NCBI RefSeq assembly: GCF_947500125.1
Contig: NZ_CANMRA010000007.1
Span: 101,971 to 165,970 of the forward strand
Reading direction: 5' to 3'
From: an uncultured Kocuria sp.
GTDB lineage: Bacteria; Actinomycetota; Actinomycetes; Actinomycetales; Micrococcaceae
Length of the DNA: 64,000 nt
Below the pieces are notes generated by a model, which worked only from the letters and a program-made list of their open reading frames with translations, was not told the DNA's origin and did no database searches. Positions 37,366 through 46,663 of this stretch are shown piece after piece (position 1 is the stretch's first letter; every line of letters begins with the position of its first letter). A program made the position numbers and the translations under genes.

Positions 37366-37433
37366 CCGCCGCGGGCCCGGACACGGGCCCCACGGCCAGC
37401 CCGAGCCGGGGACGGCACCCGCGACGATGAAAC

Positions 37434-37459
37434 GGCCCGCACCGAGGTGCGGGCCTTTT
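37434..37459. terminator. Intrinsic terminator behind ccsB
   Basis: GGCCCGCACC/GGTGCGGGCC stem followed by TTTT and preceded by an A-run, so it can act in both directions. It is the only classical stem plus T-run in the window. The rest of the 37366-37650 gap shows no gene. Confidence 0.85.
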
Positions 37460-37627
37460 CGTCGTGCTCCGGCCGTCGTGCTGCGGCCGCCGCGGTCTCT
37501 GGCGTGGACTCCTGCCGCGGTCCGTGCGGCGCGGTCCGGTCGCTCTCGTCCGGCCGGCGGCGCCGGGAGCCGCCCGGCAGCACCGGGGCGCAGCGGGTGG
37601 CGCAGGGGTCCGCTGTGCGGGGGCGGT

Positions 37628-37660
37628 CGTGCAGGGCCAGCCGTGCAGGGTCAGTCGTGC
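37628..37660. repeat. 14-bp tandem repeat over the stop of the PLDc_N gene
   Basis: CGTGCAGGGCCAGC (37628-37641) and CGTGCAGGGTCAGT (37642-37655), with a partial third unit. The second unit contains the stop codon of the minus-strand gene (37651-37653). Confidence 0.75.
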
Positions 37661-38124
37661 GGGGGCCGGCTGCCGGGGGAGCCGTCGGAGGGGCCGTCCG
37701 AGCGGCCGGCGGACGAGCCGCCGGAGGGCCCGTCGTCGGGGTGCTCGCCGGGACCGTCGTCCTGCCCGGTGCTCCCGTCCGCTCCCGGTCCACCGTTGCG
37801 CCGCAGCTCCTCCTCCCACTGCCGGAGCTTCTCGGCCTTCTCCTGCTGCCGGCGGCGCTCTTCGAGGTTGCGCAGGAACTGGGGGTCGTCGTCGGGCCCC
37901 TTGCCGCGCACGGGGCGCGAGGACTCGGCGGTGCCCTTGGGGCGCCCGAGGAACAACCACAGGAGGGCGCCGACGAGCGGGAGGAGGAGGATCACCGCGA
38001 TCCAGCCGCCCTTGCGGAGACCGCGCATGTCGGTGCTGTCGGTCCGGGCGCACTCGATGAGGGAGTAGACGATGACGCCCACCGCCAGTGCGGCCGCGCC
38101 GATGATGAGGATGGCTCTGCCCAT
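37651..38124 (-). CDS. Phospholipase D nuclease N-terminal domain (PLDc_N) membrane protein
   Basis: 157 residues. Two membrane helices (about 3-22 and 38-60) separated by the short ECARTDSTDMRGLRKGGW segment are the PLDc_N module, found as a stand-alone small protein throughout Actinobacteria. A charged helical stretch (about 80-112; RRRQQEKAEKLRQWEEE) and a Gly/Asp/Ser-rich tail follow. Function unknown. The ATG at 38124 is preceded by TACGAT 7 nt upstream on the minus strand, divergent from the next gene. Confidence 0.83.
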   Translation of the reverse strand: MGRAILIIGAAALAVGVIVYSLIECARTDSTDMRGLRKGGWIAVILLLPLVGALLWLFLGRPKGTAESSRPVRGKGPDDDPQFLRNLEERRRQQEKAEKLRQWEEELRRNGGPGADGSTGQDDGPGEHPDDGPSGGSSAGRSDGPSDGSPGSRPPHD

Positions 38125-38131
38125 GCCGACA

Positions 38132-38137
38132 ATCGTA
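38132..38137 (-). promoter_or_regulatory. -10 hexamer of a leaderless promoter (PLDc_N gene)
   Basis: TACGAT on the minus strand ends 7 nt before the ATG at 38124. Confidence 0.5.
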
Positions 38138-38194
38138 GGGGAGTTGCCTGGACGCCAGCTCAGCGCCCCGGGGGGTTCTTCCAGGGGACCCCGA

Positions 38195-38200
38195 TAGACT
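38195..38200 (+). promoter_or_regulatory. -10 hexamer of a leaderless promoter (DUF4229 gene)
   Basis: TAGACT ends 6 nt before the GTG at 38207. Confidence 0.6.
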
Positions 38201-38206
38201 GGGCGC

Positions 38207-38494
38207 GTGAATTTCCTGAAGTACTCCCTGCTCCGGTTCGCGCTGCTCGTGCTGGCCTTCCTGCTCAGCATGTGGCTGGGCGTGGGCCTGGTCCTGTCCG
38301 GGGTCGCGGCGGTGGCCATCTCCTTCGCGGTCTCCTACCTCTTCTTCCCGGGCCTGCACGCCGCCGCGGGGGAGGAGTTCCACCGGTGGTTCGCCCGGGT
38401 GCCGAAGCCCCGCAAACGGGTGGCGCTCGAGGACCAGGAGGTCGAGGACGCCTACGTGGACCGGCGGCTGCGCGAGGACGGCCGCGAGGTCTGA
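38207..38494 (+). CDS. DUF4229 family small membrane protein
   Basis: 95 residues from a GTG. Two membrane helices (about 8-27 and 30-50; LVLAFLLSMWLG, SFAVSYLFFPG) and a charged C-terminal tail (PKPRKRVALEDQEVEDAYVD). Matches the DUF4229 family of Actinobacteria, which is often next to menaquinone genes, as here (menA ends 32 bp downstream, convergent). No function known. Confidence 0.82.
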   Translation: MNFLKYSLLRFALLVLAFLLSMWLGVGLVLSGVAAVAISFAVSYLFFPGLHAAAGEEFHRWFARVPKPRKRVALEDQEVEDAYVDRRLREDGREV

Positions 38495-38525
38495 GCCTCC
38501 CGGCCGCGGATCCCCCGGCGCGGAC

Positions 38526-39407
38526 TCACCCCCACTGCCGCAGCAGCACCGCCAGCAGGAAGAGCACGGCCCAGCCCACGTTGAGCACCCCGCACTGCCG
38601 GAGCACGGGGATGAGCCGGCGCCGGTCCTGCACCCGCAGCACGGTGGCGACGGGCGCCCACGCGAGCGGCACGAGCAGCAGCACGAGCAGCATCCAGGGG
38701 TTGTCAGGCACCAGGAACAGCACCAGCGCCAGCGCCACGGCGATCTCGGCGGTGAACACCACCCGGGCCAGCGGGTCCCCCAGCCGCACGGCCAGGGTCC
38801 GCTTGCCGACCTCCCGGTCCCCGGGCAGATCCCGGATGTTGTTGGCCATCAGCAGCGCGGTGGCGATCAGGCCGGTGGACAGGGCCGCGACGAACGCCTC
38901 GAGGTTGAGGGTGCCGGCCTGGGTGAGCGTGGTGCCGAGCACGGCCACGAGCCCGAAGTAGACGAACACGAACAGGTCCCCGAGCCCGCGGTAGCCGTAC
39001 GGGCTCCGCCCGCCGGTGTACCCCCACGCGGCGAGCACGGCCGAGAGGCCGACGGGGATGAACCACCACTGGCGGCTCAGCACCACGAGGACGGCGCCGG
39101 CGAGGGCGGCGAGGCCGAAGCACAGCAGCGCGGCCGCCTTCACCTGCCCCGGGGCGGCGGCCCCCGAGCCGGTGAGGCGCAGGGGACCCACGCGGACGTC
39201 GTCGGTGCCGCGGATGCCGTCGGAGTAGTCGTTGGCGTAGTTCACGCCGATCTGCAGGAAGAGCGCGACCAGCAGGGCGAGCAGCGCGCGCACGAGGTCG
39301 AAGGAGTGCAGGGCCTGGGCAGCGGCGGAGCCGGCCACCACGGGGGCGAGGGCCATCGGCAGCGTGCGGAGCCGGGCTCCCTCGATCCACTGTGCTGGCG
39401 TGGCCAC
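38526..39407 (-). CDS. menA: 1,4-dihydroxy-2-naphthoate polyprenyltransferase
   Basis: 293 residues from a GTG with GGAGG 7 nt upstream. UbiA-superfamily integral membrane enzyme that joins DHNA and a polyprenyl diphosphate to give demethylmenaquinone. First Asp-rich motif NDYSDG (59-64), second motif NNIRDLPGDREVGKRT, and about eight helices. First of three men genes on this strand in the direction menB-menE-menA of transcription, so it is the last of the group. Confidence 0.95.
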   Translation of the reverse strand: MATPAQWIEGARLRTLPMALAPVVAGSAAAQALHSFDLVRALLALLVALFLQIGVNYANDYSDGIRGTDDVRVGPLRLTGSGAAAPGQVKAAALLCFGLAALAGAVLVVLSRQWWFIPVGLSAVLAAWGYTGGRSPYGYRGLGDLFVFVYFGLVAVLGTTLTQAGTLNLEAFVAALSTGLIATALLMANNIRDLPGDREVGKRTLAVRLGDPLARVVFTAEIAVALALVLFLVPDNPWMLLVLLLVPLAWAPVATVLRVQDRRRLIPVLRQCGVLNVGWAVLFLLAVLLRQWG

Positions 39408-39532
39408 GGGCTACCTCCGTCGAGAACGACCCGCGCGGGGTGCGGGGTGCGGGTTGCGGGCCGCGGTGGGGGGCCGGGGCCGCGGACCATTGTGTCACGG
39501 ACCCCGTTCCGGCCCCGGACGGGGCCGGGGTC

Positions 39533-40696
39533 TCAGCCGAGCAGACCGGCCACCGCCGCGCGGTCCGGCTTCCCGGTGGGCAGCAGGGGCAGCTCGTCCG
39601 GCCAGGCCCAGCGCCGGGGCACCGCGGCGGCGCCGTGCCGGGCGCGCACCGTCTCCTCGAGCTCGGCGCGCAGGCCCTCCCGGTCGGTGCCGGGGGCCGC
39701 GACGACCGCCGCGCCCACCGCCTGCCCCCACTCGGCGTCGGGCACGCCCAGCACCAGGGCCTGGCGCACGGCGGGGTGCTCCGTCAGCACGGCGGTCACG
39801 AGTCCCGCGGCGACCTTGACCCCGCCCGTGTTCACGACGTCGTCGATCCTCCCGTGCACCGTGAGCACGCCGTCGGGGGAGAGCTCGCCGAGGTCGTCCG
39901 TGCGGTACCAGCGCGTGCCGGCGCTCTGCCGGAAGTGCCGCGCGGTCTGCTCGGGATCCCCGGCGTAGCCGGCGGCGACGACGTCCCCGCCGAGCCAGAT
40001 CCGGCCCGGCCCGGCCGGGCCGGTGCCCCCGGGGCGCGGGGCGTCGTCGGCGCCCGCCGTCCCGACGTGCACCGAGACGCCGTCCAGGGGCACGCCGTCG
40101 TAGACGCAGCCCCCGCACGTCTCGGACATCCCGTAGGTGGCGACCACCCGGACGTCGGCGGCCCGGGCGGCCGCCAGCAGGCGCGGGGGAGCGGCCGAGC
40201 CGCCGAGCAGGATCGCGGAGAAGCTCTTCAGCGCGGAGACCGCGTCCCCGTTGCGCACCCCGGACGCCGGTTCGAGGATCCGCTGCAGCTGGGTGGGCAC
40301 GAGCGAGGTGTAGCGCACGGGGTCCTCGAGCTCCTCGGCCGCCGCCGCGAAGGCCTCCGGGGTGAAGCGGGCCGCCGGGTCGAGGACCACGGGGTCCGTC
40401 CCGGCGTAGAGGGAGCGCACGAGCACCTGCACCCCCGCCACGTAGTGGACGGGCAGGGCCAGCAGCCACTGGCCCACCCCGCCGGTGCGCACCGCGGTGG
40501 CCATCGAGGACGCCGCGAGCGCGTCCCGCGTGAGGACCGTGCGCTTGGCGCGGCCGGTGGAACCGGACGTGCGCACGACGACGGCGGGGCCCTCCCGTCC
40601 CAGCGCGCGGGTCAGCGGGGACAGCAGCCGCAGGGGGTCCCCGGGCACCGGCCCGTCGAGGACCACGGCGTCGCCGGGGACGATCAGCTCGGCCAT
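39533..40696 (-). CDS. menE: o-Succinylbenzoate-CoA ligase
   Basis: 387 residues; GAGGAGGAGGG upstream of the ATG. Adenylate-forming ligase: P-loop RTSGSTGRAKRTVLT, YGMSETCGG, YRTDDLG, GRIDDVVNTGGVKV and the C-terminal PTGKPDR with the catalytic Lys. Shorter than full-size acyl-CoA ligases because the N-terminal subdomain is reduced, as is usual in actinobacterial MenE. Activates OSB for MenB, encoded 75 bp upstream. Confidence 0.94.
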   Translation of the reverse strand: MAELIVPGDAVVLDGPVPGDPLRLLSPLTRALGREGPAVVVRTSGSTGRAKRTVLTRDALAASSMATAVRTGGVGQWLLALPVHYVAGVQVLVRSLYAGTDPVVLDPAARFTPEAFAAAAEELEDPVRYTSLVPTQLQRILEPASGVRNGDAVSALKSFSAILLGGSAAPPRLLAAARAADVRVVATYGMSETCGGCVYDGVPLDGVSVHVGTAGADDAPRPGGTGPAGPGRIWLGGDVVAAGYAGDPEQTARHFRQSAGTRWYRTDDLGELSPDGVLTVHGRIDDVVNTGGVKVAAGLVTAVLTEHPAVRQALVLGVPDAEWGQAVGAAVVAAPGTDREGLRAELEETVRARHGAAAVPRRWAWPDELPLLPTGKPDRAAVAGLLG

Positions 40697-40771
40697 CGCG
40701 GCCCTCCTCCTCGCACCGCCGGCCGGGTCGGGACCCGCGGAACAGGTCCTGGCCCGGCGGCAGGCCGCGAT

Positions 40772-41746
40772 CTAGAAGTAGTAGGGGAAGCCGGACCAGT
40801 CCGGGTCGCGCTTGCCCAGGAACGCGTCCCGGCCCTCGACGGCCTCGTCGGTCATGTAGGCCATGCGGGTCGCCTCGCCCGCGAACACCTGCTGGCCGAC
40901 CATCCCGTCGTCGGGCAGGTTGAAGGCGAACTTCAGCATCCGGATCGCCTGCGGGGACTGGGCGGCCACGTCCCGGGCGGCATCGATCGCCGCGTTCTCC
41001 AGCTCCGCGTGCGGGACGACCTCGTTGACCGCGCCCATCTCGTGCATCCGCTGCGCGTCGTACTCCCGGGCCAGGAAGAAGATCTCGCGGGCCGCCTTCT
41101 GCCCCACCTGCCGGGCGAGCAGGGCGGAGCCGTAGCCGGCGTCGAAGGAGCCGACGGTGGCGTCCGTCTGCTTGAACTTCCCGTGCTCCCGGGAGGCGAT
41201 CGTGAGGTCGCAGACCACGTGCAGGGAGTGCCCGCCGCCCGCGGCCCAGCCGGGGACGGCGGCGATGACCACCTTGGGCATGGTGCGGATCAGTCGCTGC
41301 ACCTCGAGGATGTGCAGCCGCCCGGCGCGGGCCGGGTCGATGCTGTCGGCGGTCTCGCCCTCGGCGTAGCGGTAGCCGTCGCGGCCGCGGATGCGCTGGT
41401 CCCCGCCGGAGCAGAAGGCCCAGCCGCCGTCCTTGGCGGAGGGCCCGTTGCCGGTGAGGACCACGGCGCCCACGTCCGAGCTCATCCGCGCGTGGTCGAG
41501 CGCGCGGTAGAGCTCGTCGACCGTGCCCGGGCGGAAGGCGTTGCGCACCTCCGGGCGGTCGAAGGCGATCCGCACCCACGGGAGGTCCCGGACGACCGTG
41601 CCGTCCGGGGCCCGCTCCACGCCGCGGTGGTAGGTGAGGTCCTGCAGGTCCTGGAAGCCCTCGACCGTCCGCCACTGCGCGGGGTCGAAGAGTTCCGAGA
41701 CCTGTTCGGGGAGGTCGTTGCCGGGGGCGGGGGTGGAGTCAGTCAC
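40772..41746 (-). CDS. menB: 1,4-dihydroxy-2-naphthoyl-CoA synthase
   Basis: 324 residues from a GTG. Crotonase fold: DRPEVRNAFRPGTVDEL, oxyanion-hole GGDQRIRG, GWAAGGGHSLHVVCDLTIA and QTDATVGSFDAGYGS, all typical of MenB; the C-terminal FPYYF matches the family end. Ring closure of OSB-CoA. Longer N-terminus than E. coli MenB, as in mycobacteria. TAGACT on the minus strand ends 7 nt upstream, so the mRNA is probably leaderless; it is divergent from the alpha/beta hydrolase. Confidence 0.95.
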   Translation of the reverse strand: MTDSTPAPGNDLPEQVSELFDPAQWRTVEGFQDLQDLTYHRGVERAPDGTVVRDLPWVRIAFDRPEVRNAFRPGTVDELYRALDHARMSSDVGAVVLTGNGPSAKDGGWAFCSGGDQRIRGRDGYRYAEGETADSIDPARAGRLHILEVQRLIRTMPKVVIAAVPGWAAGGGHSLHVVCDLTIASREHGKFKQTDATVGSFDAGYGSALLARQVGQKAAREIFFLAREYDAQRMHEMGAVNEVVPHAELENAAIDAARDVAAQSPQAIRMLKFAFNLPDDGMVGQQVFAGEATRMAYMTDEAVEGRDAFLGKRDPDWSGFPYYF

Positions 41747-41753
41747 GCCCCCG

Positions 41754-41759
41754 AGTCTA
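41754..41759 (-). promoter_or_regulatory. -10 hexamer of a leaderless promoter (menB)
   Basis: TAGACT on the minus strand, 7 nt before the GTG of menB. Confidence 0.6.
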
Positions 41760-41841
41760 CGTGGGGCGCCGGCCGGAGCCGGGAGCCGGCGGCCGCCCGG
41801 GGCGGGACCGGCGACGACGGACCGGGGACCGGGATCACGTC

Positions 41842-41847
41842 TAAGCT
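41842..41847 (+). promoter_or_regulatory. -10 hexamer of a leaderless promoter (hydrolase)
   Basis: TAAGCT ends 6 nt before the ATG at 41854; GGAGG lies within the spacer and would be untranscribed if the mRNA is leaderless. Confidence 0.5.
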
Positions 41848-41853
41848 CGGAGG

Positions 41854-42663
41854 ATGGCTGACCTCCGCACGAGCACTCTGCACACCACCCCCGTCGGGGA
41901 CGAGGGCGAGCCCGTCGTCTTCCTGCACGGCCTCTTCGGCCGGGGCAAGAACTTCACCCGGATCGCCAAGGACCTCCAGCCGGACTTCCGGAGCCTGCTG
42001 GTGGACCTGCCCAACCACGGCCGCTCCGAGTGGACGGACCGGGTGGACTACGAGCAGATGGCGGACTCCGTGGCCGAGACCCTCCGGGGCGACTTCGCCG
42101 CGGAGGGGCCGGTCGCCGTCGTGGGGCACTCCCTCGGCGGCAAGGTGGCCATGGTGCTGGCGCTGCGGCACCCGGATCTCGTCTCCCGGCTCGTCGTGGT
42201 GGACATCGCGCCCGCCCGGGCCGGGGGCGGCGAGGGCGAGTTCGCGCACCTGCTGGACAGCCTCGCGGCCGTGGACCTGACGGCCGTCGAGCGCCGCTCG
42301 GACGCGGACGAGGCCCTCCGGGAACCCATCCCGTGGGACACCACCCGGAGCTTCCTGCTGCAGAACCTGCGCAGCGGCGAGGAGGGCTTCGCCTGGGAGC
42401 CGAACCTCGAGCTGCTGCGGTCGAGCCTGGACACCATCGGAGGCTTCCCGGACACCGGGGACGCCGTGTACGAGGGGCCGGTGCTCTGGATCGCCGGCGG
42501 GCGCTCGGACTACGTCCGGGACGAGCACGCCCCGGTCATGCGCACCCTGTTCCCCAGGGCGCACCGGGTGACGATCCGCGAGGCCGGTCACTGGGTCCAC
42601 TCGCAGGAGCCCGAGAAGTTCGCCGAGGTGCTGCGCGGGTTCCTGGCGCACACCGGGGACTGA
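41854..42663 (+). CDS. Alpha/beta-fold hydrolase (YbfF-like)
   Basis: 269 residues. FLHGLFGRGKNF oxyanion region (24-35), nucleophile Ser93 in VVGHSLGGKVAM, acidic residue in the GGRSDYV segment and catalytic His in EAGHWVHSQEP near the end. Closest in pattern to YbfF/abhydrolase-11 type esterases. Located between menB and hrpB; MenH (SHCHC synthase) belongs to the same superfamily, so a menaquinone role is possible but the motif set reads as YbfF. Substrate not determined. Confidence 0.82.
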   Translation: MADLRTSTLHTTPVGDEGEPVVFLHGLFGRGKNFTRIAKDLQPDFRSLLVDLPNHGRSEWTDRVDYEQMADSVAETLRGDFAAEGPVAVVGHSLGGKVAMVLALRHPDLVSRLVVVDIAPARAGGGEGEFAHLLDSLAAVDLTAVERRSDADEALREPIPWDTTRSFLLQNLRSGEEGFAWEPNLELLRSSLDTIGGFPDTGDAVYEGPVLWIAGGRSDYVRDEHAPVMRTLFPRAHRVTIREAGHWVHSQEPEKFAEVLRGFLAHTGD

Positions 42664-42776
42664 CCGTCCTCCCCGCGCCGGACACGGCTGCTGCGGACGG
42701 TGGCCGGCCGCGACGGCCGGACCGGCGCGACCGGCTCCCTGCGGCGGTGTCAGGCGGCGGTGTCAGACTGGGGACC

Positions 42777-45362
42777 GTGAGCACCGCACCCTTCGACCTC
42801 GCCCGGATCGGCGCCGGACTGCCGGTCGCCGCGGTCCTCGGCGAGCTCCGCGCGGCGCTCGCCGGCGGCGTCGCCGTGGTGCAGGCCCCGCCCGGCAGCG
42901 GCAAGACCACCCTGGTGCCCCCACTGGTCGCCGACCTGCTGCACGAGCGCGCGGCCGGCTCCGGGCGGGTGGTCGTCACCCAGCCCCGCCGGGTCGCCGC
43001 GCGCTCGGCGGCCCGCCGGCTGGCGCACCTGGCCGGGACCCGGGTGGGCGAGCTCGTCGGCCACACGGTGCGCGGCGACCGGCGCACCGGGGCCCGCACG
43101 CTCGTCGAGTTCGTCACCCCCGGTGTGCTCCTGCGCCGGCTGCTGCAGGACCCCGGGCTGCCCGGCGTGGGCGCCGTGGTCCTCGACGAGGTCCACGAGC
43201 GCGGTCTCGAGTCCGACCTGCTCGTCGGCCTGCTGGCCGAGGTCCGGCAGCTGCGCGAGGACCTGGTGCTCGTCGCGATGTCCGCGACCCTCGACGCCCC
43301 GCGCTTCGCCGGCCTGCTGGGCGAGGACGCCCCGGCCCCGGTGGTCGACTGCCCGGCCGCTCTGCACCCGCTCACGGTCCGGTGGGCTCCGGCGCCCGGC
43401 CGGCGCACCGACGAGCGCGGGGTCACCCGCCCGTTCCTCGACCACGTCGCCCGGACGGCGGCCGACGCCCACGCGCAGGCCCTGGCCCGGGACGCCGCCA
43501 CGGACGCGCTCGTGTTCGTCCCCGGGGCGTGGGAGGTCGCCCAGGTCGCCCGGCGGCTGCGGGAGACCTCCCGCGGGACCGAGGTGCTCGAGCTGCACGG
43601 CCGGGTCGGGGCCGCCGAGCAGGACCGGGCGACGTCGGGCCGCCGCCCAGGGGACCCGCCCCGCCTGGTCGTCTCCACGTCCCTGGCCGAGTCCTCCCTG
43701 ACGGTGCCGGGGGTGCGCTTGGTGGTCGACTCCGGTCTGTCCCGGGAGCCGCGGCGCGACGCCGGCCGCGGCATGACGGGCCTGGTCACGGTCGCGGCCT
43801 CCCGGGCCTCGGCCGAGCAGCGGGCGGGCCGCGCCGCCCGGCTCGGCCCCGGGGAGGCCGTGCGCTGCTACGACGAGCGCACCTGGGCCGCGATGCCCCG
43901 CCACCTGACCCCCGAGCTCGCGGCCGCCGACCTCACGGGCGCCGCCCTGCTGCTCGCCTGCTGGGGCGCCCCCGGCGGACGGGGCCTGGCCCTGCCGGAC
44001 CCGCTGCCTGCACCGGCCCTGGCCGACGCCCTCGCGGTGCTGCGCGGGCTCGGCGCGCTCGACGACGAGGGCCGTGCCACCGCCACCGGCCGGCTGCTCG
44101 CGGCGGTGCCCGTGGACCCCCGCCTGGCGCGCGGTCTGCTCGACGGCGCCCGCGCCGTGGGCCCCCGGCCGGCGGCCGAGGTGGTCGCGATGGTCTCGGA
44201 CGACCACCGCCCGCCCGGCGGGGACCTGTCCCGCCTGCTCGCCGAGCTGCGCTCCGGACGGGCCCCGGACGCCCGCCGCTGGGCGGAGGAGGCCCGCCGC
44301 CTGGAGCGCATCGCCACGGACCCGCCGCTCTCCGCGGCGCCCGGGCCGCCGGCGCCCGCGCCGCCGGCGGTCGGGGCGGTCCCGGCCGAGCTCGTGACCG
44401 GGGCCGTCGTGGCGCTGGCGCTGCCGGAGCGGGTGGCCCGCAAGGTGGGGGACACGTATCTGCTCGCCTCCGGGACCCGTGCGGGACTGGCCCCGGGGAG
44501 CGGTCTGGCGGGCCACGAGTGGCTCGCCGTCGCCGACGTCACCCGCGCGGCCGGACAGGCCGCCGCCGGGACGGGTGCGGTCGTGCGGGCCGCGGCGGCG
44601 CTCGACCGTCCGCTCGCCGAGCGGTGCGCCGAGCACCTGCTCACCGACGAGGTGCGCACCCGGTTCGAGAACGGGCGGGCGAGCGCCCGCCGGGTCCGCG
44701 CGCTCGGGGCGATCGAGCTGTCCTCGACCCCCGTGCGGCCCGCCCCGGAGGCCGCCCGCGAGGCCGTGCGCGCGGCCCTGGCCGAGGAGGGCCTCGGCCT
44801 GCTCGGCTGGTCGGACGGCGCCGACCGGCTCCGGCGCCGGCTCGCGCTGCTCCACCACCGGCTCGGACACCCGTGGCCCGACGTGGCCGACGCCGCGCTG
44901 CTCGACCGCCTCGACGAGTGGCTCGCCCCCGAGCTCGACACCCTCGCCGGCGGTGCCCGCGTCGACCTCGCCGCGCCCCTGCGGAGGCTGCTCCCGTGGC
45001 CCGAGGCGGCCCGCCTCGACGAGGTCGCGCCCGAGCGGCTGGCCGTGGCCAGCGGGTCCCGGGTCCGGATCGACTACCCGGCCGCGGACGACCCCGCCGG
45101 ACGGCCGGTGGTCAGCGTGAAGCTCCAGGAGTGCTTCGGGTGGGCGGCGTCCCCGACGGTGGCCGACGGCCGGGTCCCGGTCCTCTTCCACCTGCTCTCC
45201 CCCGCGGGGCGGCCGCTGGCCGTGACCGACGACCTCGCCTCGTTCTGGTCCGGGCCCTACGCCCAGGTGCGCGCCGAGATGCGCGGCCGCTACCCGAAGC
45301 ACCCGTGGCCCGAGGACCCCTGGACGGCGCCCGCGACCGCCCGCACCGCGCGTCGTTCCTGA
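42777..45362 (+). CDS. hrpB: ATP-dependent RNA helicase HrpB
   Basis: 861 residues from a GTG (CAGACT ends 7 nt upstream). DEAH/DExH helicase: motif I APPGSGKTT (37-45), Ia TQPRRVAARSAA, motif II DEVH (137-140), motif III MSATLD, motif VI QRAGRAAR; then the HA2-like and the HrpB C-terminal domain (LQECFGW, HLLSPAGRPLAVTDDL, YPKHPWPEDP). Length fits HrpB. Cellular role of HrpB in Actinobacteria is not well known; RNA processing is assumed. Confidence 0.94.
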   Translation: MSTAPFDLARIGAGLPVAAVLGELRAALAGGVAVVQAPPGSGKTTLVPPLVADLLHERAAGSGRVVVTQPRRVAARSAARRLAHLAGTRVGELVGHTVRGDRRTGARTLVEFVTPGVLLRRLLQDPGLPGVGAVVLDEVHERGLESDLLVGLLAEVRQLREDLVLVAMSATLDAPRFAGLLGEDAPAPVVDCPAALHPLTVRWAPAPGRRTDERGVTRPFLDHVARTAADAHAQALARDAATDALVFVPGAWEVAQVARRLRETSRGTEVLELHGRVGAAEQDRATSGRRPGDPPRLVVSTSLAESSLTVPGVRLVVDSGLSREPRRDAGRGMTGLVTVAASRASAEQRAGRAARLGPGEAVRCYDERTWAAMPRHLTPELAAADLTGAALLLACWGAPGGRGLALPDPLPAPALADALAVLRGLGALDDEGRATATGRLLAAVPVDPRLARGLLDGARAVGPRPAAEVVAMVSDDHRPPGGDLSRLLAELRSGRAPDARRWAEEARRLERIATDPPLSAAPGPPAPAPPAVGAVPAELVTGAVVALALPERVARKVGDTYLLASGTRAGLAPGSGLAGHEWLAVADVTRAAGQAAAGTGAVVRAAAALDRPLAERCAEHLLTDEVRTRFENGRASARRVRALGAIELSSTPVRPAPEAAREAVRAALAEEGLGLLGWSDGADRLRRRLALLHHRLGHPWPDVADAALLDRLDEWLAPELDTLAGGARVDLAAPLRRLLPWPEAARLDEVAPERLAVASGSRVRIDYPAADDPAGRPVVSVKLQECFGWAASPTVADGRVPVLFHLLSPAGRPLAVTDDLASFWSGPYAQVRAEMRGRYPKHPWPEDPWTAPATARTARRS

Positions 45363-45633
45363 GCCGCGCGGGTGGCGCCCGCGTGTGATCTGCGTTACGG
45401 TGGGGTTACCGCACCTGCCGAGCGCGTTGATCCAGCGCGCACGGACCGGCTCGCCCACCTCGCGATCCCCGGCCCGAGGCACGCACCGGCCGGACCCCCG
45501 CGACGCGATCGTTCCCGCGGGCCCGGCACCGGTCACGGTTCCGCCGGGCAGCACCTGCCCTCCCAGCACGGGTGCCCCGGCACATCTGTCACACCGCAGC
45601 TCGCTGCACCTCACGGAGAACGGGTACGCCCTC

Positions 45634-46596
45634 ATGACTGCCACCTCGATCGAGACCTCGTCGACGACCCCGACCACCTCGTCCCTGCCGCTGGTCCCCC
45701 AGGCCGCCGGTCCCGCGGTCGGCCCGGAGCTCGCCCGCTCCTGGCTGCTCGTCAACGGCGCCCAGGCCGAGCGGTTCCCGGCGGCCCGGGCGAGCGCGGC
45801 CGACGTCGTCGTCCTGGACATCGAGGACTCCGTGGCGCCCAAGGACAAGGAGCGGGCCCGCCGCAACGTCATCAGCTGGCTGGACGCCCAGGACGAGCAC
45901 GGCGAGCAGCACCACGCGTGGGTGCGGGTCAACGGCTTCGGCACCCAGTGGTGGGAGGAGGACCTCCGGGCCCTCGCCGGCGTCCGCGGCCTCGACGGCG
46001 TCATGCTCGCCATGGTCGAGTCCCCCGAGCACGTCACCCGCACCGCGGAGCTGCTCAAGGACACGAAGATCGTCGCGCTCGTCGAGACGGCCCGCGGCGT
46101 GCAGCACCTGCAGGCCATCGCCGGCGCCCGCTCCACGTACCGCCTCGGCTTCGGCCTGGGCGACTTCCGGCGCGACACGGGCTTCGGCGAGAACCCCATG
46201 ACGCTGGCCTACACGCGCTCGCAGTTCACCATCGCCTCCCGGGCGGCCAACCTGCCCGGGCCCATCGACGGGCCCGCCGTCGGGGCGCTCGGCCCGAAGC
46301 TCGCCGAGGCCACGTCCGTGACCCTGGAGTTCGGCATGACGGGCAAGCTGTGCCTGATGCCGGAGCAGACCGCCACGGTCAACGAGGGTCTGAGCCCGTC
46401 CCTGTCCGAGCTGTCCTGGGCCACCGAGTTCCTCCAGGAGTTCGACGCCGACGGCGGGGAGATCCGCAACGGCTCCGACCTGCCGCGCCTCGCCCGCGCC
46501 AAGAAGATCCTGGGCCTGGCCGGCGCCTTCGGCCTGAGCATCCCCGAGGGCTACGACGTCCACTTCGAGGCGCCGACCGACACGTACCACTGCTGA
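45634..46596 (+). CDS. HpcH/HpaI aldolase/citrate lyase (CitE-like) family
   Basis: 320 residues. TIM barrel with LDIEDSVAPKDKERAR (Mg-binding Glu/Asp), VRVNGFGTQWWEED, LVETARGVQ (second metal Glu) and a final helical part. CitE-like proteins cleave or hydrolyse CoA esters such as citramalyl-CoA or malyl-CoA. No citrate lyase alpha or gamma subunit is nearby, so it acts alone. The first 30 residues are Thr/Ser-rich. The open frame extends to 45385 but that part looks noncoding; I take the ATG at 45634 without a good ribosome-binding site (GGAG 17 nt upstream). Two stacked hairpins follow. Confidence 0.82.
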   Translation: MTATSIETSSTTPTTSSLPLVPQAAGPAVGPELARSWLLVNGAQAERFPAARASAADVVVLDIEDSVAPKDKERARRNVISWLDAQDEHGEQHHAWVRVNGFGTQWWEEDLRALAGVRGLDGVMLAMVESPEHVTRTAELLKDTKIVALVETARGVQHLQAIAGARSTYRLGFGLGDFRRDTGFGENPMTLAYTRSQFTIASRAANLPGPIDGPAVGALGPKLAEATSVTLEFGMTGKLCLMPEQTATVNEGLSPSLSELSWATEFLQEFDADGGEIRNGSDLPRLARAKKILGLAGAFGLSIPEGYDVHFEAPTDTYHC

Positions 46597-46630
46597 CCCG
46601 GTGGTGAGGGGCCGGCTCCCGGCCCCGTTG

Positions 46631-46660
46631 CGCGCGGGCGGCGCACCCCCCGCCCGCGCG
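46631..46660 (+). terminator. First of two stacked hairpins
   Basis: 11-bp GC stem: 46631-46641 with 46650-46660, 8-nt loop. Confidence 0.6.
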
Positions 46661-46663
46661 TCC

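Noticed and set aside
37366..37650. Coding region between ccsB and the PLDc_N gene
   Set aside because: Several open frames exist on both strands but none has a start with a ribosome-binding site or -10 hexamer; the region holds the terminator and repeats.
45385..45633. N-terminal extension of the CitE-like protein
   Set aside because: The extra 83 residues are Pro/Arg/Ser-rich, match nothing in the family, and the ATG at 45634 gives the normal length.
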